Part shown: piece by piece, positions 1-11,294 of the stretch
Layout of the letters: every line of letters starts with the position of its first letter
How positions within the stretch are numbered: the first letter of the stretch is position 1
Assembly: GCA_020736575.1 (NCBI GenBank)
Contig: JAGPYM010000003.1
Coordinates: 2,542,001 to 2,606,000 of the forward strand
Source: Thelonectria olida
Taxonomy: Eukaryota > Ascomycota > Sordariomycetes > Hypocreales > Nectriaceae
Length of the DNA: 64,000 nucleotides
Direction: 5' to 3'
Notes under the pieces: model-generated
The model's database searches: none
What the model saw: only the letters and a program-made list of their open reading frames with translations
Told to the model about the DNA's origin: nothing
Made by a program: the position numbers and the translations under genes

Positions 1-912
1 AAACCCTCCAATTCTTCAATTCACCAGCCACCCGACATCCCTGCGAACCCTCAATTCCCGTTCTTCACCCAAACCGTATCTTTGTATGAGCCTCTCTTTC
101 CTATCGGTTGGGCACAACCCGTGACCAGTTGCCAGGGTCAGCACCTGCAACACCTGCAGAACAAGTATGTGCCTTCTCTCCGAGGCGTCCTACTCGACTA
201 CAGAAACGTTGCATTCGGCGAGAAGCCTGGTAGGAATGGCGCAGCAATGGACGACGAGACGCCGACAACTGTCCTAGCCAAGGGCGAGGCAGCCGTTGGT
301 TTTGGTTGGATTACCGCCGACGTGGATCTTTTTGTCCCTAGTCGAGGTGCTTGGATGGAGGGAAGTGTCAACCTCCAGACGGAAGGCCACATTGGCGTTG
401 TCTGCTTTGGCAAGTTCAACGCCTCCATCGAGGCCCGGAGATTACCACCCCAATGGAAATGGGTACCCAACGAGTCCCCCGAAGCCCAAGGTTTCGAGGA
501 GACAGCCTCCGTCATCACCGCCGACGACCATGGAGTGATTCGACAGATCCATAGCACCGGATTCTGGGCCGATGGTAGCGGCGAGAAGATCAAGGGCAAG
601 ATCCGCTTCCGGATTCGCAACTTTGACGTCGGAACCAGCGGCGAGACCAGCTACCTCAGCTTGGAGGGAACCATGTTGGACAAGCAAGCCGAAAAGGCGG
701 TTGTTTCTGAAGAGGCCAACACGGCACGGATGCGCAAGAACAAGAGAGGCGGGAGGAAGGCCTTCAAGAGACACATACCCGAGTTCAGCATGACCCGCTT
801 CGACGTCGATGAGGAGCAGGTTCAGGACGACGAGGAAAAGAAGCGAGAAGTGTTGGCGGTGGACGAAGCGCGAGAAGAAAAATCAAAATACGTGGCGAAA
901 GAAGACGATTGA
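1..912 (+). CDS. rpa43: RNA polymerase I subunit RPA43, 5'-partial
   Basis: Nucleolar RNA polymerase I stalk subunit, partner of RPA14 and contact point for the Rrn3 initiation factor; it acts in pre-rRNA transcription. The frame is open from base 1, so the true start lies off the window. The window begins in the poorly conserved N-terminus, followed by the conserved segment SLYEPLFPIGWAQPV, an S1/OB-like fold (roughly VGFGWITADVDLFVPSRGAW through GKFNASIEARRLP) and a second conserved strand block around WADGSGEKIKGKIRFRIRNFDV. The C-terminus is the usual low-complexity Lys/Glu/Asp tail. Whether the first ~30 bases are exon or the end of an intron cannot be decided here. It converges on the FHA gene with a 230 bp gap. 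The identification rests on recognition of the family pattern. Confidence 0.87.
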   Translation, partial: KPSNSSIHQPPDIPANPQFPFFTQTVSLYEPLFPIGWAQPVTSCQGQHLQHLQNKYVPSLRGVLLDYRNVAFGEKPGRNGAAMDDETPTTVLAKGEAAVGFGWITADVDLFVPSRGAWMEGSVNLQTEGHIGVVCFGKFNASIEARRLPPQWKWVPNESPEAQGFEETASVITADDHGVIRQIHSTGFWADGSGEKIKGKIRFRIRNFDVGTSGETSYLSLEGTMLDKQAEKAVVSEEANTARMRKNKRGGRKAFKRHIPEFSMTRFDVDEEQVQDDEEKKREVLAVDEAREEKSKYVAKEDD

Positions 913-1142
913 GGACATGGCATGGAATTTACCAAGGAGCCAGGAGTTGTTGATACCTTAAGGGGTTTAATGAGGAGTAAATTGTTACTACAGACGGAGT
1001 GGCATTCCCGCGTCCATCTAAAGAGTGTCTCGTTGCAAACTAACCCATCCCAAACGAGAGAACCAAACGCCAAACTGTGACATATCCCAACGAAGCACGC
1101 TCCAACGATATATCTGACACTTTCAACGAAATAACACTGACA

Positions 1143-1886
1143 TCAGGCCGCCGCCTTGACCATGGGCTCCCACGGCCGGGACAAATTCCACAAGTACATC
1201 TCGCCGGATGGTTCTTCGCCGATAGACTTGACAAAGATGTGTTGAAACGAGGGGATGGAGGAGAATAAAGGCACCACTGGGTTGACGGATGTTCGATCCC
1301 AACCGGATGTTAGGCCATCGGTCCATGAAGGCTGCTTAACAAAGGCTTCGACGTTGGTGCGGTACGCGTCCCAATCGGCCGAGTGGTCGTTGACGACGAG
1401 TTGGAAGCGCACGCCTTGAATGTCGATTGTGATGCGCTGCACGGTACTGGGAAACCCATGCGAGCAGCCGCTGCTGAGGAGCCATGTGTAGTCGGTCTGA
1501 TCGCCGTTGCTTTCCCAGTCGTACCAGACTTGGGTGCCGCGGTCCGAGAAGTCGTTCAAAACAAGGCGGCCCTCGGCGTCGAAGCTCACTTCGCAGTGAC
1601 GGGACGCAATGCCGGGGAGCGAGGGCAGAACAACGTCGCAGCGGAGGGGGTCGGAGCCGAGGACGAAGGAGCCCGGGCGCTTGGGAGCTTGGTCAAAGGA
1701 CAGCTGGATGGCCTTGGCGGGTTTGCTGGTGACGAGATTGGGAAGACGGGAGGCGAGAAGGGGCGACGAGTCGGTGGCGACGGTGCGGAAGATGTTGGTG
1801 ATGAGGTGGGTTGCTTTGTCGGCAAAGGAGCCACGCGCCGTTGGAACCAGCCAGGCGATGACGTTGGAAGTGTTTGTGTTGGACAT
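1143..1886 (-). CDS. FHA-domain protein with truncated kinase-like end
   Basis: Single exon of 247 aa. The start is the only Met (at 1886) before conserved sequence; the frame stays open upstream to 2111 but that part is low-complexity leader. Residues ~75-165 form an FHA phosphothreonine-binding fold: a glycine-serine turn (LGSDPLRCDVVLP), the SRH segment at 95-97 and the DFSDRGTQV strand at 112-120. In fungal relatives this fold precedes a Ser/Thr kinase domain. Here residues ~216-247 resemble the first three kinase strands, with a glycine-loop-like stretch (KSIGEEPSGEMYLWNLS) and a possible beta-3 lysine at 244, and the protein then stops. No kinase continuation is visible in the 230 bp before RPA43. 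Probably a phosphopeptide-binding adaptor or a truncated kinase; the exact role is unknown. Confidence 0.78.
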   Translation of the reverse strand: MSNTNTSNVIAWLVPTARGSFADKATHLITNIFRTVATDSSPLLASRLPNLVTSKPAKAIQLSFDQAPKRPGSFVLGSDPLRCDVVLPSLPGIASRHCEVSFDAEGRLVLNDFSDRGTQVWYDWESNGDQTDYTWLLSSGCSHGFPSTVQRITIDIQGVRFQLVVNDHSADWDAYRTNVEAFVKQPSWTDGLTSGWDRTSVNPVVPLFSSIPSFQHIFVKSIGEEPSGEMYLWNLSRPWEPMVKAAA

Positions 1887-2912
1887 GATGATGAAATAAT
1901 AAAGAGAGAAGAATGGAAAAGTATTATACAGGAGTTGGGGTATCGATATCAAGACAAGAAAACAATTACAGTGCTGGAAAGGAGAGTAAAATGGCAAAGA
2001 ATGGATGAGTGACGATGTGGTTTGTCCCCGCTGTATGTTCAATCGACTCAAACGAGACAAGTCGACGAGATGGTTCTTGGTGTAATAAAGGCAACTGTAA
2101 AGAAAGCACACGATTGAAGAGGATGGTCTGATTTCAAATTTGTGCTTCTATGTTGAGGGTTTATAACTGTCTCGTCTGTTCTGTGAATACAAGATGTGAG
2201 ATGCACTCTCGAGTGGCGAGTGAGGGTTGCCGCGGACAACCATCCGCGTCGCATATCAACTGGATGTGCACGCGTCGTCGCGAAAACACATGACAGCCAG
2301 AGACTCAGCCAAGCGGCGGTCGACTCGCAGACGTGGGTTTCATCGCTCCGTCGCCATCTTGTGCGCGCTGGATGCGTTGGCGTTTGTGAGCGTGTGGGAA
2401 CCGAGACGCGACGACCAATCGTTTTGGTGTGGAGTCGTGGAGGGAGGGAGGTCGAACCCAAGCGACCGCCAACGGAATGTCATGCCTGTTCATGCTGCAT
2501 GCATTTTCTTACAGAGATTGGCAAAGGTGATGCAGCATGAGTGAGAGAGCACGGCTTGGGGACTAGACATCGCTGGTTGGGAGGGGATGGCTGCTTGGAG
2601 CTGGGACTGACTGACTGGACTGGCATGAATCTATCTGTAGGCAGTCGCCACGTGCAGGCTGAGAAAGACGATACGAAGTACCTAGACTGGGTGAAACTTG
2701 TTGCACTTCACACAGAGGTTTGGCAAAAGGAGCAGGCAGACATGGCATTCAGCTTGCAGACTTGACGATGCCACACATTCGCCTTGCATAGATACCCAAG
2801 TAGGGAGCTAGGAGACGATGACTCACTGGCAGTTCGAAAAGATCATCATTGCATAACATGGCTCGCGTAAAAATATGTGCAAGAATCAGTATCCAAGAAC
2901 CAACGCATTAAG
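1887..2912. other. Intergenic, no gene seen
   Basis: Lies between the 5' end of the FHA gene and the 3' end of the arylsulfotransferase gene, both on the minus strand. It should hold the FHA promoter and leader and the arylsulfotransferase terminator. Short open frames on both strands show no family resemblance. Confidence 0.5.
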
Positions 2913-4538
2913 TCACAGCTCTCCAAACTCATCATCATCGTCGTCTTGCAAGTGGACGTCTTCCTGGACAGCCACCGCTCGTGACCGCGTCAACACCCTA
3001 CCATCCTTTGCAAAACCCGCCGCAAAGATCCGCGCATTCGCTCCCAGATACTGTATCTGCTGTGCGGGAATCGTCAACCTCGTCTCGAACGACACCCTCT
3101 CTGCCTTGCCAATCCCCCGCACCGTTGTCGCCTCCGCTTGGCCTCCGTCTTGCACGTAGAACCGCCACAGGGCCACCTCCGTGTCGCCGTTCCAGCTGAC
3201 GTAGACGATCGTGTCCTTGCCTGCATGCACGGCGGCGACGGCGGGGACCTCCTTCGGACGACCGGTCCATTCGAATCGGAAGCCACGGTAGTTCTGAACG
3301 GCCGTCCCGGTGTCGAGGTAGGCGTTGAAGATGGGCGTTCCGTCCGGGCGGAACTCGGTCACAGCACCGTCTTGGCCCCAGTTGACGAAGACGTTGCCGT
3401 CGGGGAGCACCTGGGTGTTGCCCTGGGACTCGGCTGAGAGACGATCAGGTGAGGCGTATGACTGGATGATTTTGGTCGAGTTGTCGGCATGGTTGAGCTC
3501 GACAATGAGTCCTCGAGAATGAGGATGCAGTGGCAGCTTCTCATTCTCTGGGCCAAAGTTCCACGCCGAGTTGTCAAAGAAAGAAATTGTTTCAACTTGG
3601 CCGTCGGAAGATCGGCCGAGGAATCGAGCATCGTGCTGATGCCCAAAGTTGAGCTCTGGCGACAGCTCAAAGGTGGAACGTTTGCCGCCAAGCTGCCAAA
3701 TGATGGACCCATCCCGACCCGAGAGCTTGTAGATGGTGCTCGTGTGCCGCGATGAGATGAGATAGTTGCCCTCGTCGTCTTTGTCTATGCTGTTCAAATG
3801 AAAGTAGTCCCAGCCGTCTGGACCGGTGAGGCCAGTGTTGGGCAGGATCGGTGCAAGACTGTCTAATAGAGAGTTAGTCTTCCGCACGGGTTTGCATGTG
3901 TTTTGAGGCGTACCGGCTGGGGACACAATGTCGAGAGAGTGCACTTCAAAGATGAGTTCACCCGTCTCAATGTCAATCTCCTGCAGGATGCTGTCAATGA
4001 TCCATTTCTGCTTTTTGGTGCCTCCATACGGCGTCAAGTCGTACGGGATCGGGTCGTAAATCTCAACCAGGGCCGTCTTCTCGTCGACGAGGCGAAATTC
4101 GTGTATCGACGGGATCTTGTTGGTCAAGCCCTGCACTTGGGTAACTGGTCGATACTGATCGTTTAAGATCTGGAAAGTACCGTAGCCGCGCCCGTGGTTG
4201 GCGTCAATGGTACCTTGAAAGGCTTGCAGCGCCGGCTTGTTCTGGTACGTCACGGCCTGGAAGTTGGCGACGAACCCGGAGAGATAGCCCAGACTTGACC
4301 ATACTAGGTCGCCGTCGTTGCGAAAGATGTAGGCGGCGGGCTGTTCGGGTAGAAGTTCGCCTTCGCCGCGGGTTGGGTACGGAGTCACGAAGATGAAGCC
4401 GGGCGAGATGTCGTCGGCGGCCGGAATGGTGATGTTGAGACGCGGCGGATAGAGATCAGGACGAGAGCGAAACTGCAACTCGGCGCTGACACATGTTGCA
4501 AGAACAGTAACGACTGTGGCGAGCCCGGTGAACTTCAT
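2913..4538 (-). CDS. Arylsulfotransferase (ASST)-family secreted protein
   Basis: Two exons: 4538-3914 and 3862-2913; the spliced protein is 524 aa. The 51 nt intron (3863-3913) has a GTACGC donor, an internal CTAAC and a TAG acceptor. It is a multiple of three and carries no stop, so the unspliced frame also reads through. The start at 4538 was chosen because it begins a clear signal peptide (MKFTGLATVVTVLATCVSA); the frame extends upstream without one. The body matches the fungal arylsulfotransferase group (Arylsulfotran_2): repeated beta-propeller blades, the segments WDYFHLNSIDKDDEGNYLIS and FGHQHDARFLG with conserved histidines, and an acidic C-terminus. Bacterial ASST moves sulfate between phenolic esters without PAPS; activity of the fungal branch is unproven. 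Divergent from the arylsulfatase gene next door. Confidence 0.88.
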   Translation of the reverse strand: MKFTGLATVVTVLATCVSAELQFRSRPDLYPPRLNITIPAADDISPGFIFVTPYPTRGEGELLPEQPAAYIFRNDGDLVWSSLGYLSGFVANFQAVTYQNKPALQAFQGTIDANHGRGYGTFQILNDQYRPVTQVQGLTNKIPSIHEFRLVDEKTALVEIYDPIPYDLTPYGGTKKQKWIIDSILQEIDIETGELIFEVHSLDIVSPAGTPQNTCKPVRKTNSLLDSLAPILPNTGLTGPDGWDYFHLNSIDKDDEGNYLISSRHTSTIYKLSGRDGSIIWQLGGKRSTFELSPELNFGHQHDARFLGRSSDGQVETISFFDNSAWNFGPENEKLPLHPHSRGLIVELNHADNSTKIIQSYASPDRLSAESQGNTQVLPDGNVFVNWGQDGAVTEFRPDGTPIFNAYLDTGTAVQNYRGFRFEWTGRPKEVPAVAAVHAGKDTIVYVSWNGDTEVALWRFYVQDGGQAEATTVRGIGKAERVSFETRLTIPAQQIQYLGANARIFAAGFAKDGRVLTRSRAVAVQEDVHLQDDDDDEFGEL

Positions 4539-5176
4539 TTTGTCCCCAGTCGTACTTGAGAACTGACGATGCTCTCTTTCAACCGATCGCAAAGAGGATC
4601 AGCTTGTCGCCAACTCCAACAGCAAACACCCGCCGAGGGGCGCGCAGCATTCATCAACTGCTCCATGGTCGATAGCAGTAGCACGCCATCGTTGACCTAG
4701 TCGATGGCGCAAATGACATCCATGCCTTTTAATTTATCGATTGCTTCTCTCCAGAGGGGCATGGGCAATGGCGCACGCAAAGGGGTGATGGCATACGCGG
4801 ATTGATACGGAAAACGCGTGGCTGAGATGGGGATGAGGGGGAGGACCCGCTGGATGCAGCTATTGATTGTTAGTGTTTGCGCTGCGAATCAATAGCTTCC
4901 ACTAACTTTGACGCCATCCCCGAGGCCATTGCGTGCGGGCCGGGGCTCGATGGCGTTCGAACTTGGCCGTAGATGTCCCGATGATCCGGAGTCGGCCCCG
5001 AGAAGACGATTGACGAAGACTTGAGAACACTGTGAGAATTGTTCAATTGAATAGTTTTCCTAAGCAATTCCTCAACTAGTGTCCTGGGACCGAGAGAGGG
5101 ACTCTGGTGTGTTGTTGTATGATACAAATCACAAGCCCAAATAACCGAGAATACCACCTCGTGGGCACCCATCAAC
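4539..5176. promoter_or_regulatory. Shared divergent promoter, ASST / arylsulfatase
   Basis: 638 bp between the start codons of two divergently transcribed genes that both act on sulfate esters, so it must contain both promoters and both 5' leaders. At 4713-4723 it has ATGACATCCAT, which is the fungal sulfur-regulator site (CYS3/MetR, ATGRYRYCAT) with one extra base. That is a near match only. No strong TATA box was seen for either gene. Confidence 0.55.
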
Positions 5177-7194
5177 ATGCAGTGCAAATCATGGCTCAGG
5201 TCCGCAAGCCTGCTATCAATCTCGTTATTGACGGCATCGGCTGTCTTGGCGCAGCATCCAGAAGATCAGATCCTGTTGCACGGCGATGACTCAGCTGTTG
5301 CCAGCGACGGCAGTGAGATCTTCACTGAGACCAAGTCCAAGGACAAGAAGAACATTGTCTTTATCCTCACGGATGACCAGGATGCTGTCCTTGACTCTGT
5401 CTCTTACATGCCGCTTCTACACAAGCACATCATAAAAAGAGGCACCTCATTTGTCAACCACTTTACCACAACTGCCATCTGTTGTCCCTCGAGAGTTGCG
5501 CTTTGGACAGGCAAGCAACCACACAACACCAACGTCACAGATGTTAGTCCACCATACGGTACGTTACTCTGTATTCTCATAATTTTCTGAACTCACTAAC
5601 CTACAAAAGGCGGATTCCCCAAGTTTGTCTCCCAAGGATTGAACGAAAACTATCTTCCTGTCTGGCTACAAGAGGCTGGCTACAATACCTATTACACGGG
5701 GAAGCTCTTCAACGCTCACAATATTCACAACTACGACTCTCCATATCCTGCCGCGTGGACCGGAACAAACTTCCTCATCGACCCGGGCACCTATTCGTAC
5801 CTTAACCCTATTTTCCAGAAGGACAATGAGCCGCCTGTGCATCATGAGAATGAACACACGTCCGACCTGATCGCTCGACACGCCCAAGAACTGCTTAGCG
5901 ATGCTATTGACGCCGGAAAACCATTCTTCCTTACCATTGCACCTGTCGCTCCGCACTCGAACATCGACGTCAATATGGGTAACAACGCACCGTTGATGAC
6001 CACCCCGATTCCGCTTGAGAGACACTCTCATCTTTTTGAAGGTGTTGGAGTTCCACGATCAGACAATTTTAACCCTGACTCGGTACGTATCATACTCTGA
6101 TACTAATAATGAAGCGTATATCTGATCTGCAAGTAGCCAAGCGGTGTCAGCTGGATCCGCAAGCTCTCTCAGTTGAGCGAGTCTGCTGTCTCGTACATTG
6201 ACGACTTTTATCGTGCTCGACTTCAGTCACTGCAGGGAGTTGACGAGATTATCGAGCAAGTTGTCAACCAGCTGGAAGAGGCCGGTATACTTGATGATAC
6301 TTATATCATCTACTCCTCTGACAATGGCTATCATCTCGGCCAGCACCGCCTCCCCCCTGGCAAGGAATGCGGCTTCGACGAGGACATTCGCGTCCCTCTA
6401 TTCGTGCGGGGACCTGGTGTAGATGCGGACTTCTTAGAGAATACCGTCACGACCCATATCGACCTTGCACCCACGTTTCTCAAGCTCGCGGGAGTCGAGC
6501 TTCGGCCAGACTTTGACGGCACGCCTATTCCAGTGAAGAAGGACGAAACCGACGTTAAACGACATGAACATGTTGCTGTTGAGTATTGGGGAATAGCACT
6601 CGCCGAGGGAGAAATTGGAGGCTTTGGTTGGTTCAAGCTTCTAGTTGACGACTCTTAACTAACAAAGTCTAGATGGAAAAGGTCAACTGTTGGTCCGCAA
6701 CAACACTTACAAGGGCCTCCGGATCGTTCATGAGAGTTATGACCTTTACTACTCGGCATGGTGCAGCAATGAGCACGAGCTCTACGATCTCAAGGTATGA
6801 ACCGTTGAGCAATACTGGTTCCTCAAACACTCACATCAAGCAGAGCGACCCAGGACAGTTGAACAACCTCGTCTCTCGAGAAAAGGGCACTATTGGTCCC
6901 GATTTAGAACTTTTAGCCACCAGCATCTCTCGCCTCGTCCATCGTCTAGACTCTCTCATGATGGTTTTAAAGTCGTGCAAAGGGAACACATGCATAGAGC
7001 CCTGGAAGATCCTTCATCCCCAGGGAGATGTCGAGAGTTTGAAAGACGCGCTCGAAACCAAGTTTGACGAGTTCTATGAGCAGCAGGTCAAGGTCTATTT
7101 TGATCGTTGCGAGGATGGCTACATTATCGATTCTGAAGGGCCTCAGGTTGGGTACGAATATCGAGATGGCTTGGAATGGCACCATTGGACCTGA
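5177..7194 (+). CDS. Secreted arylsulfatase
   Basis: Five exons: 5177-5558, 5610-6082, 6137-6626, 6673-6794, 6844-7194; 605 aa. Introns of 46-54 nt have GT..AG ends; the third uses a weak GTTGGT donor but restores the family sequence exactly. Residues 1-25 are a signal peptide. The catalytic signature is Cys102-Cys-Pro-Ser-Arg106 in the context TTTAICCPSRVALWTGKQ; Cys102 is the residue converted to formylglycine in this family. Metal-binding Asp66/Asp67 lie in FILTDDQD. Further hallmarks are YYTGKLFN, APHSN and SDNGYHLGQHRLPPGKE, carrying the DN metal ligands and the active-site Lys. It hydrolyses sulfate esters (EC 3.1.6.1 type), probably for sulfur scavenging or detoxification outside the cell. 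The exact substrate is unknown. Shares a promoter region with the ASST gene. Confidence 0.94.
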
Positions 7195-8492
7195 GATTGT
7201 CTCATCGTGGGGGATCAGGTCCTCCAGTAGAAGCACGGCAGGAGATTTATTGTCATCAACTCAATGTCTGGAGATGTAAGGTGCCCAACGTGGTGGCAAC
7301 CTTGTTGATCGAGCCCAACTATCCGAAACTCTTGAACGAACAGTTGACCAAAACGACCTTCGGGGTTCTCGTGTGGATATGATTACGAACATCTTGGAAT
7401 GAATAGTCTTGGCAAATAGAAGAGTTTTCAGCATAGTGGAGTTTCAGGGATCATGGTAGACGACGTGATACTCGAGAGCGTGTCAGGTCCACAGATGTTG
7501 TAGACATAACATGATCCCGTCATGTGCTTACGACACGTGCAACCCATAGACATCATCACCTTGTGTTCATACGAATAGAGGTTGACCCCAAGGTTGCCAG
7601 AATACTTTATTCGGGGAAGTTAGTAAAAGAGACTTGAGTACATATTATGATAACATATCATCTGGAGTCTCAGAATTAGATTATGCTACACTACCTAGTA
7701 CTTAACATTAGTATCTAACCTTGTCAGTCAGCACAACTCAACACCCTTGTTGACCTTGCGGTTGAGGTGTAATAGGGTGACCGGCAAGCAACCGGGAACG
7801 ACTTCAACAACGAAGTTTGACACATAGTTCAAAAGGGATGTAACGCCTCTGGAAGAATGGGATGCTGTATACTCTTTTGAGCATCTTGCATCATCGGGGA
7901 AGAATTCCTAATGAAGTGTTTGACTTGAATCTCAAGTCGATTGTAGTCTAGGTAAGATGACTGGGATATTGTGCTTGGGTACGTGCTTGGTCCGTAACAA
8001 CCCGAGGAGTCAGGGATTAGGCCCCAAAGCTCAATTTCGAGTACCTTACGTTGAAGCTGAAGAAATGAAAAGGTTCAGATTACCAGTTGAGCGAGCATGT
8101 CATCGCATCATGCTCGTTTGTTGCTTGAGAACTGTCTTGTAAGTCATGGTGTGGCTTGACAGGCACCGAGACCCACCAAGTGTGGCGCCTTGAACTCATT
8201 GCCACCAATGCATTCCATCTTTAGGGCGAGGAAAGCTGGAATTAAATGGCCGGATTAATTGGACGGGCTGCAAATACTCAGGATTTTGAATTAATTTCTG
8301 CCATGAATCTGCCAATGCTCGTAAATGAAATCCTGACGGGCGTGGTAATTCGCAACATCTCATTGGCTGTCGGCCAGTTGCTGCCCCGATTCCAAGGCAG
8401 AAAATCGGAACTGCCGACCTTGACCCGAGGAGCATCTCACGACAGCTTTAGCCTCAGCAACCTCACATCTTGAAAGCCAATTGACCCGCAAC
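7195..8492. other. Intergenic, no gene seen
   Basis: Lies between the arylsulfatase stop and the NDUFB7 start. It is slightly more AT-rich than the flanking genes and holds the sulfatase 3' end and NDUFB7 promoter. Open frames here (up to 89 aa) are shadows or have no recognisable content. Confidence 0.5.
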
Positions 8493-8914
8493 ATGGCTTC
8501 CGACGCAGCTACTGAGTCGCGGCGTACGTCCTCCAGGCTGGAATATCCTCCAGCGCCAATTTTCCCCGTCTCAATCGCTAACCTCTGCCACAGAAGCGAC
8601 CCGCGAGGAGATGCGCGAGGCTCGCCTCCCCATCGCCTACCGAGACAGCTGCGCTCACCTTCTGATCCCCCTCAACAAGTGCCGAAGGGATACCTGGTAC
8701 GCCCCTTGGAAGTGCTCGGTAAGTTCTTCGTTAGGCTGTAACGGCGTGTTGCAGCCCGACCTGCGCACGTCATCTACGAGGTCAAATGCTCACAGGGAGG
8801 GGTACACAGGACGAGCGACACAGCTACGAGAAGTGCCAATACGTCGAATTCAAGAAGCGAGTTGCCAAGATGGACGAATTGAGGGAGGAGAAGAACGGTG
8901 CCCGAAGCAACTAA
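8493..8914 (+). CDS. ndufb7: NADH:ubiquinone oxidoreductase subunit NDUFB7 (B18)
   Basis: Three exons: 8493-8523, 8594-8718, 8810-8914; 86 aa. Introns are 70 and 91 nt with GTACGT and GTAAGT donors. This accessory subunit of mitochondrial complex I faces the intermembrane space and is imported by the Mia40 disulfide relay. The sequence shows the twin CX9C signature exactly: Cys30/Cys40 (CAHLLIPLNKC) and Cys51/Cys61 (CSDERHSYEKC). The context ATREEMREARLPIAYRDSC is characteristic of the B18 family, and a charged C-terminal helix ends the protein. There is no cleavable presequence, as expected. Length fits fungal orthologs (about 85-100 aa). The gene is easily missed because no single frame covers it. 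Confidence 0.93.
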
Positions 8915-11294
8915 ACGGTCACGAAGCGTGGCGGCCGAACGGACGGATTGTACATATACAACTGTAAGGATGGGAATAGAGGCTTCCACAAAGCAGATGC
9001 GGATCTCATTGGTGATCGAACGAGCCAGCTCCAATAGTGAACTAATTCTAGGTTTGATTCGGGAATGCCAAGGAATGTCGGGAGGGATACTGCATACTCG
9101 ATCAGGGTTTATCATACGGTCGACTCAACAACGAAGAGACATATCAGATTTTTCGGAGCAGGGAACGCGACAGAGAAGAGTTTCAGGAGTGGTATCGTTC
9201 CATATTGACCAAACCATGTCATCAAGGTCGCAGAAACAACAGGAGTTGACATCGGCGTGGCCAGCAAAGTACCGAGATGAGCCGCACGGTAATGGAAACG
9301 ATCCCATGAAGGATGGGGGTACGGCGCCCAAATAACGTTTGGACGCGGCTCTGTCAAGTTCCACGGCGGGCCGCAGGTGAGCGAGAAGAGGCTCTGTTCG
9401 ACCAACTACTGATAAGGATATTTCATGCGGACTGTATCAAGACGCCGACGGCAGCCGTGAACGAAGGAATGAGCACAAGCAACCGCCAGATCGATCGTCA
9501 TCAACCATAATCTTCTTTGGGAAGGCCCGATGAGAGCCCGATGAGAGGCGCATGATGTGAAGCAATACCAAGCCTTTCACGACAGGGTTGAGGCTAACTA
9601 TGTGCTAATGATTGAAGAATCGAGGAGGTTAAGCAGAGCCTCTTATAAATGCCCCACCGATGAGAGCCGCACGACGCCCAAAGGAAGCACATGGTCTGAG
9701 ATCACGGGCTGGATTTAGTGGATTTGGCAGGGTGGTGGTGGGACGCCTGGTCCATTGCGAACGGCGTCGCCATCGTTGACCATACAGATGAAGAGTCTGC
9801 TTGGATCGATGACTGATGATATCCAGTTCTGGCACGAAAGCACGGAACGAAATTACCGGTCAAAAGCAAAAGCTTGCGGCATCGGCCTTGGGAGAGAATG
9901 TATATAACGAGCACACTCGCCCGGCATTTGGGGAGTGGGATCGAGACAGTATCACCATCGAGATGGAGGAAACGACACACGATAAGATATGTTAGTGGGA
10001 GATACACTACGCATCTCACATATCCCGTCTCTCATCGACCCAAATGCTTGGGTCGGCACGCGTTCAGCCATGACCACCAGGTAACGAACTGCTTGATTCG
10101 GCCGTTGACTGATATGAATGACTGAGCGATTGAGCAACAGAAACACGTAAAGCGTGGCTATTCCCAGATGATCTGCGGTCACGGGCTTTGATGGGCCTTT
10201 GATGACAAAGACTGGTCTTGGTCAAGGTCCAAGGAGCGAGTCCTGGCCTCGCGAACTGGGGCTCTGCGACGAGGCCCTTGGCTACCCGTCTCTTCAGGGG
10301 CCGTTGCCCCGTGCGGACGCTTTTCGTCATCTGTTCCCGGCTACTCAAGGCTGAAGAACGAAGCAGCACCTTGTTCGCCTCACCCAACCCAAGGCGAGGC
10401 AATCTTGGCGAGGCCGATCGTCATCGACGCTGTTTCGCGTGCTGACGCTGCTAAACGACCAAGACACCATCGCATGCTGCGCCGACTCGACGTGCCCGGA
10501 GCATCCGAACCGGACACCACGCGTTGCCAAGGCCTCGTTTGTCCCGTGCTCCCTCTCGATGAAAATTTTCATCTCGAGGTTGACTGCCAAGTCGCTTGCA
10601 CCTCACCAAGACGTAACTCTTAGTCAAGTCCCGTGTGAGTCTGCCGACTTCGATCCGCGGATGGCTTGCTCCAGCAAATGGTGCGCATCAAGCCACTTCC
10701 GCCCACGGCGATTATCAGATCAGATCCACTCGCATGGTGCCCCTGACCGTGAGGCTCTTATGAGGCTCCCGATCCGTCCAGATTGACCCAGCTGAGGTCA
10801 ACATGGGCATAAGGGGACTGACCCTGTCGACCCACCACTCACGGCATCCGGCATTAGCAAACTCTTATTCAACGACGGTCCACAATTGCCGTGAAGAACA
10901 GGCATCGCGACCTCTCACAAACACAGTCTTCTTGGCACTGATCAAAAGGACACTTTGTGTGGATTTCTTATGCTACACTTCGGAATGGCCGTGACCTAAT
11001 TGTTTTCCCAAAACGACCATGTGGGCTTTCTCTTACAAAGCCGCGGAGAATAGCAGCGGAGAATTACGGCTCTCTCCTCAACATGACACAACACAAGAAC
11101 ACTCAAGACGCAGATGACGATGATGTGGAACCCGAGTTGAATTCTCTTATATAACATTTTGACCAAAACGGCCCATGAACACATATACAGGCACTAGTAA
11201 ATTCGCTCAGTCTTCAAGTCGGCTGGTGCGCAACATCGCACAAGTGGGAAATACGATCAAGGAAAGAAATTCTAGTTGCCAAGAACCACGGCGT
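8915..11294. other. Intergenic 2.4 kb, no gene seen
   Basis: Between NDUFB7 and the convergent amino-acid permease. Scattered open frames of 60-145 aa on both strands have no coherent codon bias, signal peptide, splice pattern or family resemblance. No tRNA, repeat or transposon remnant was recognised. Confidence 0.45.
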
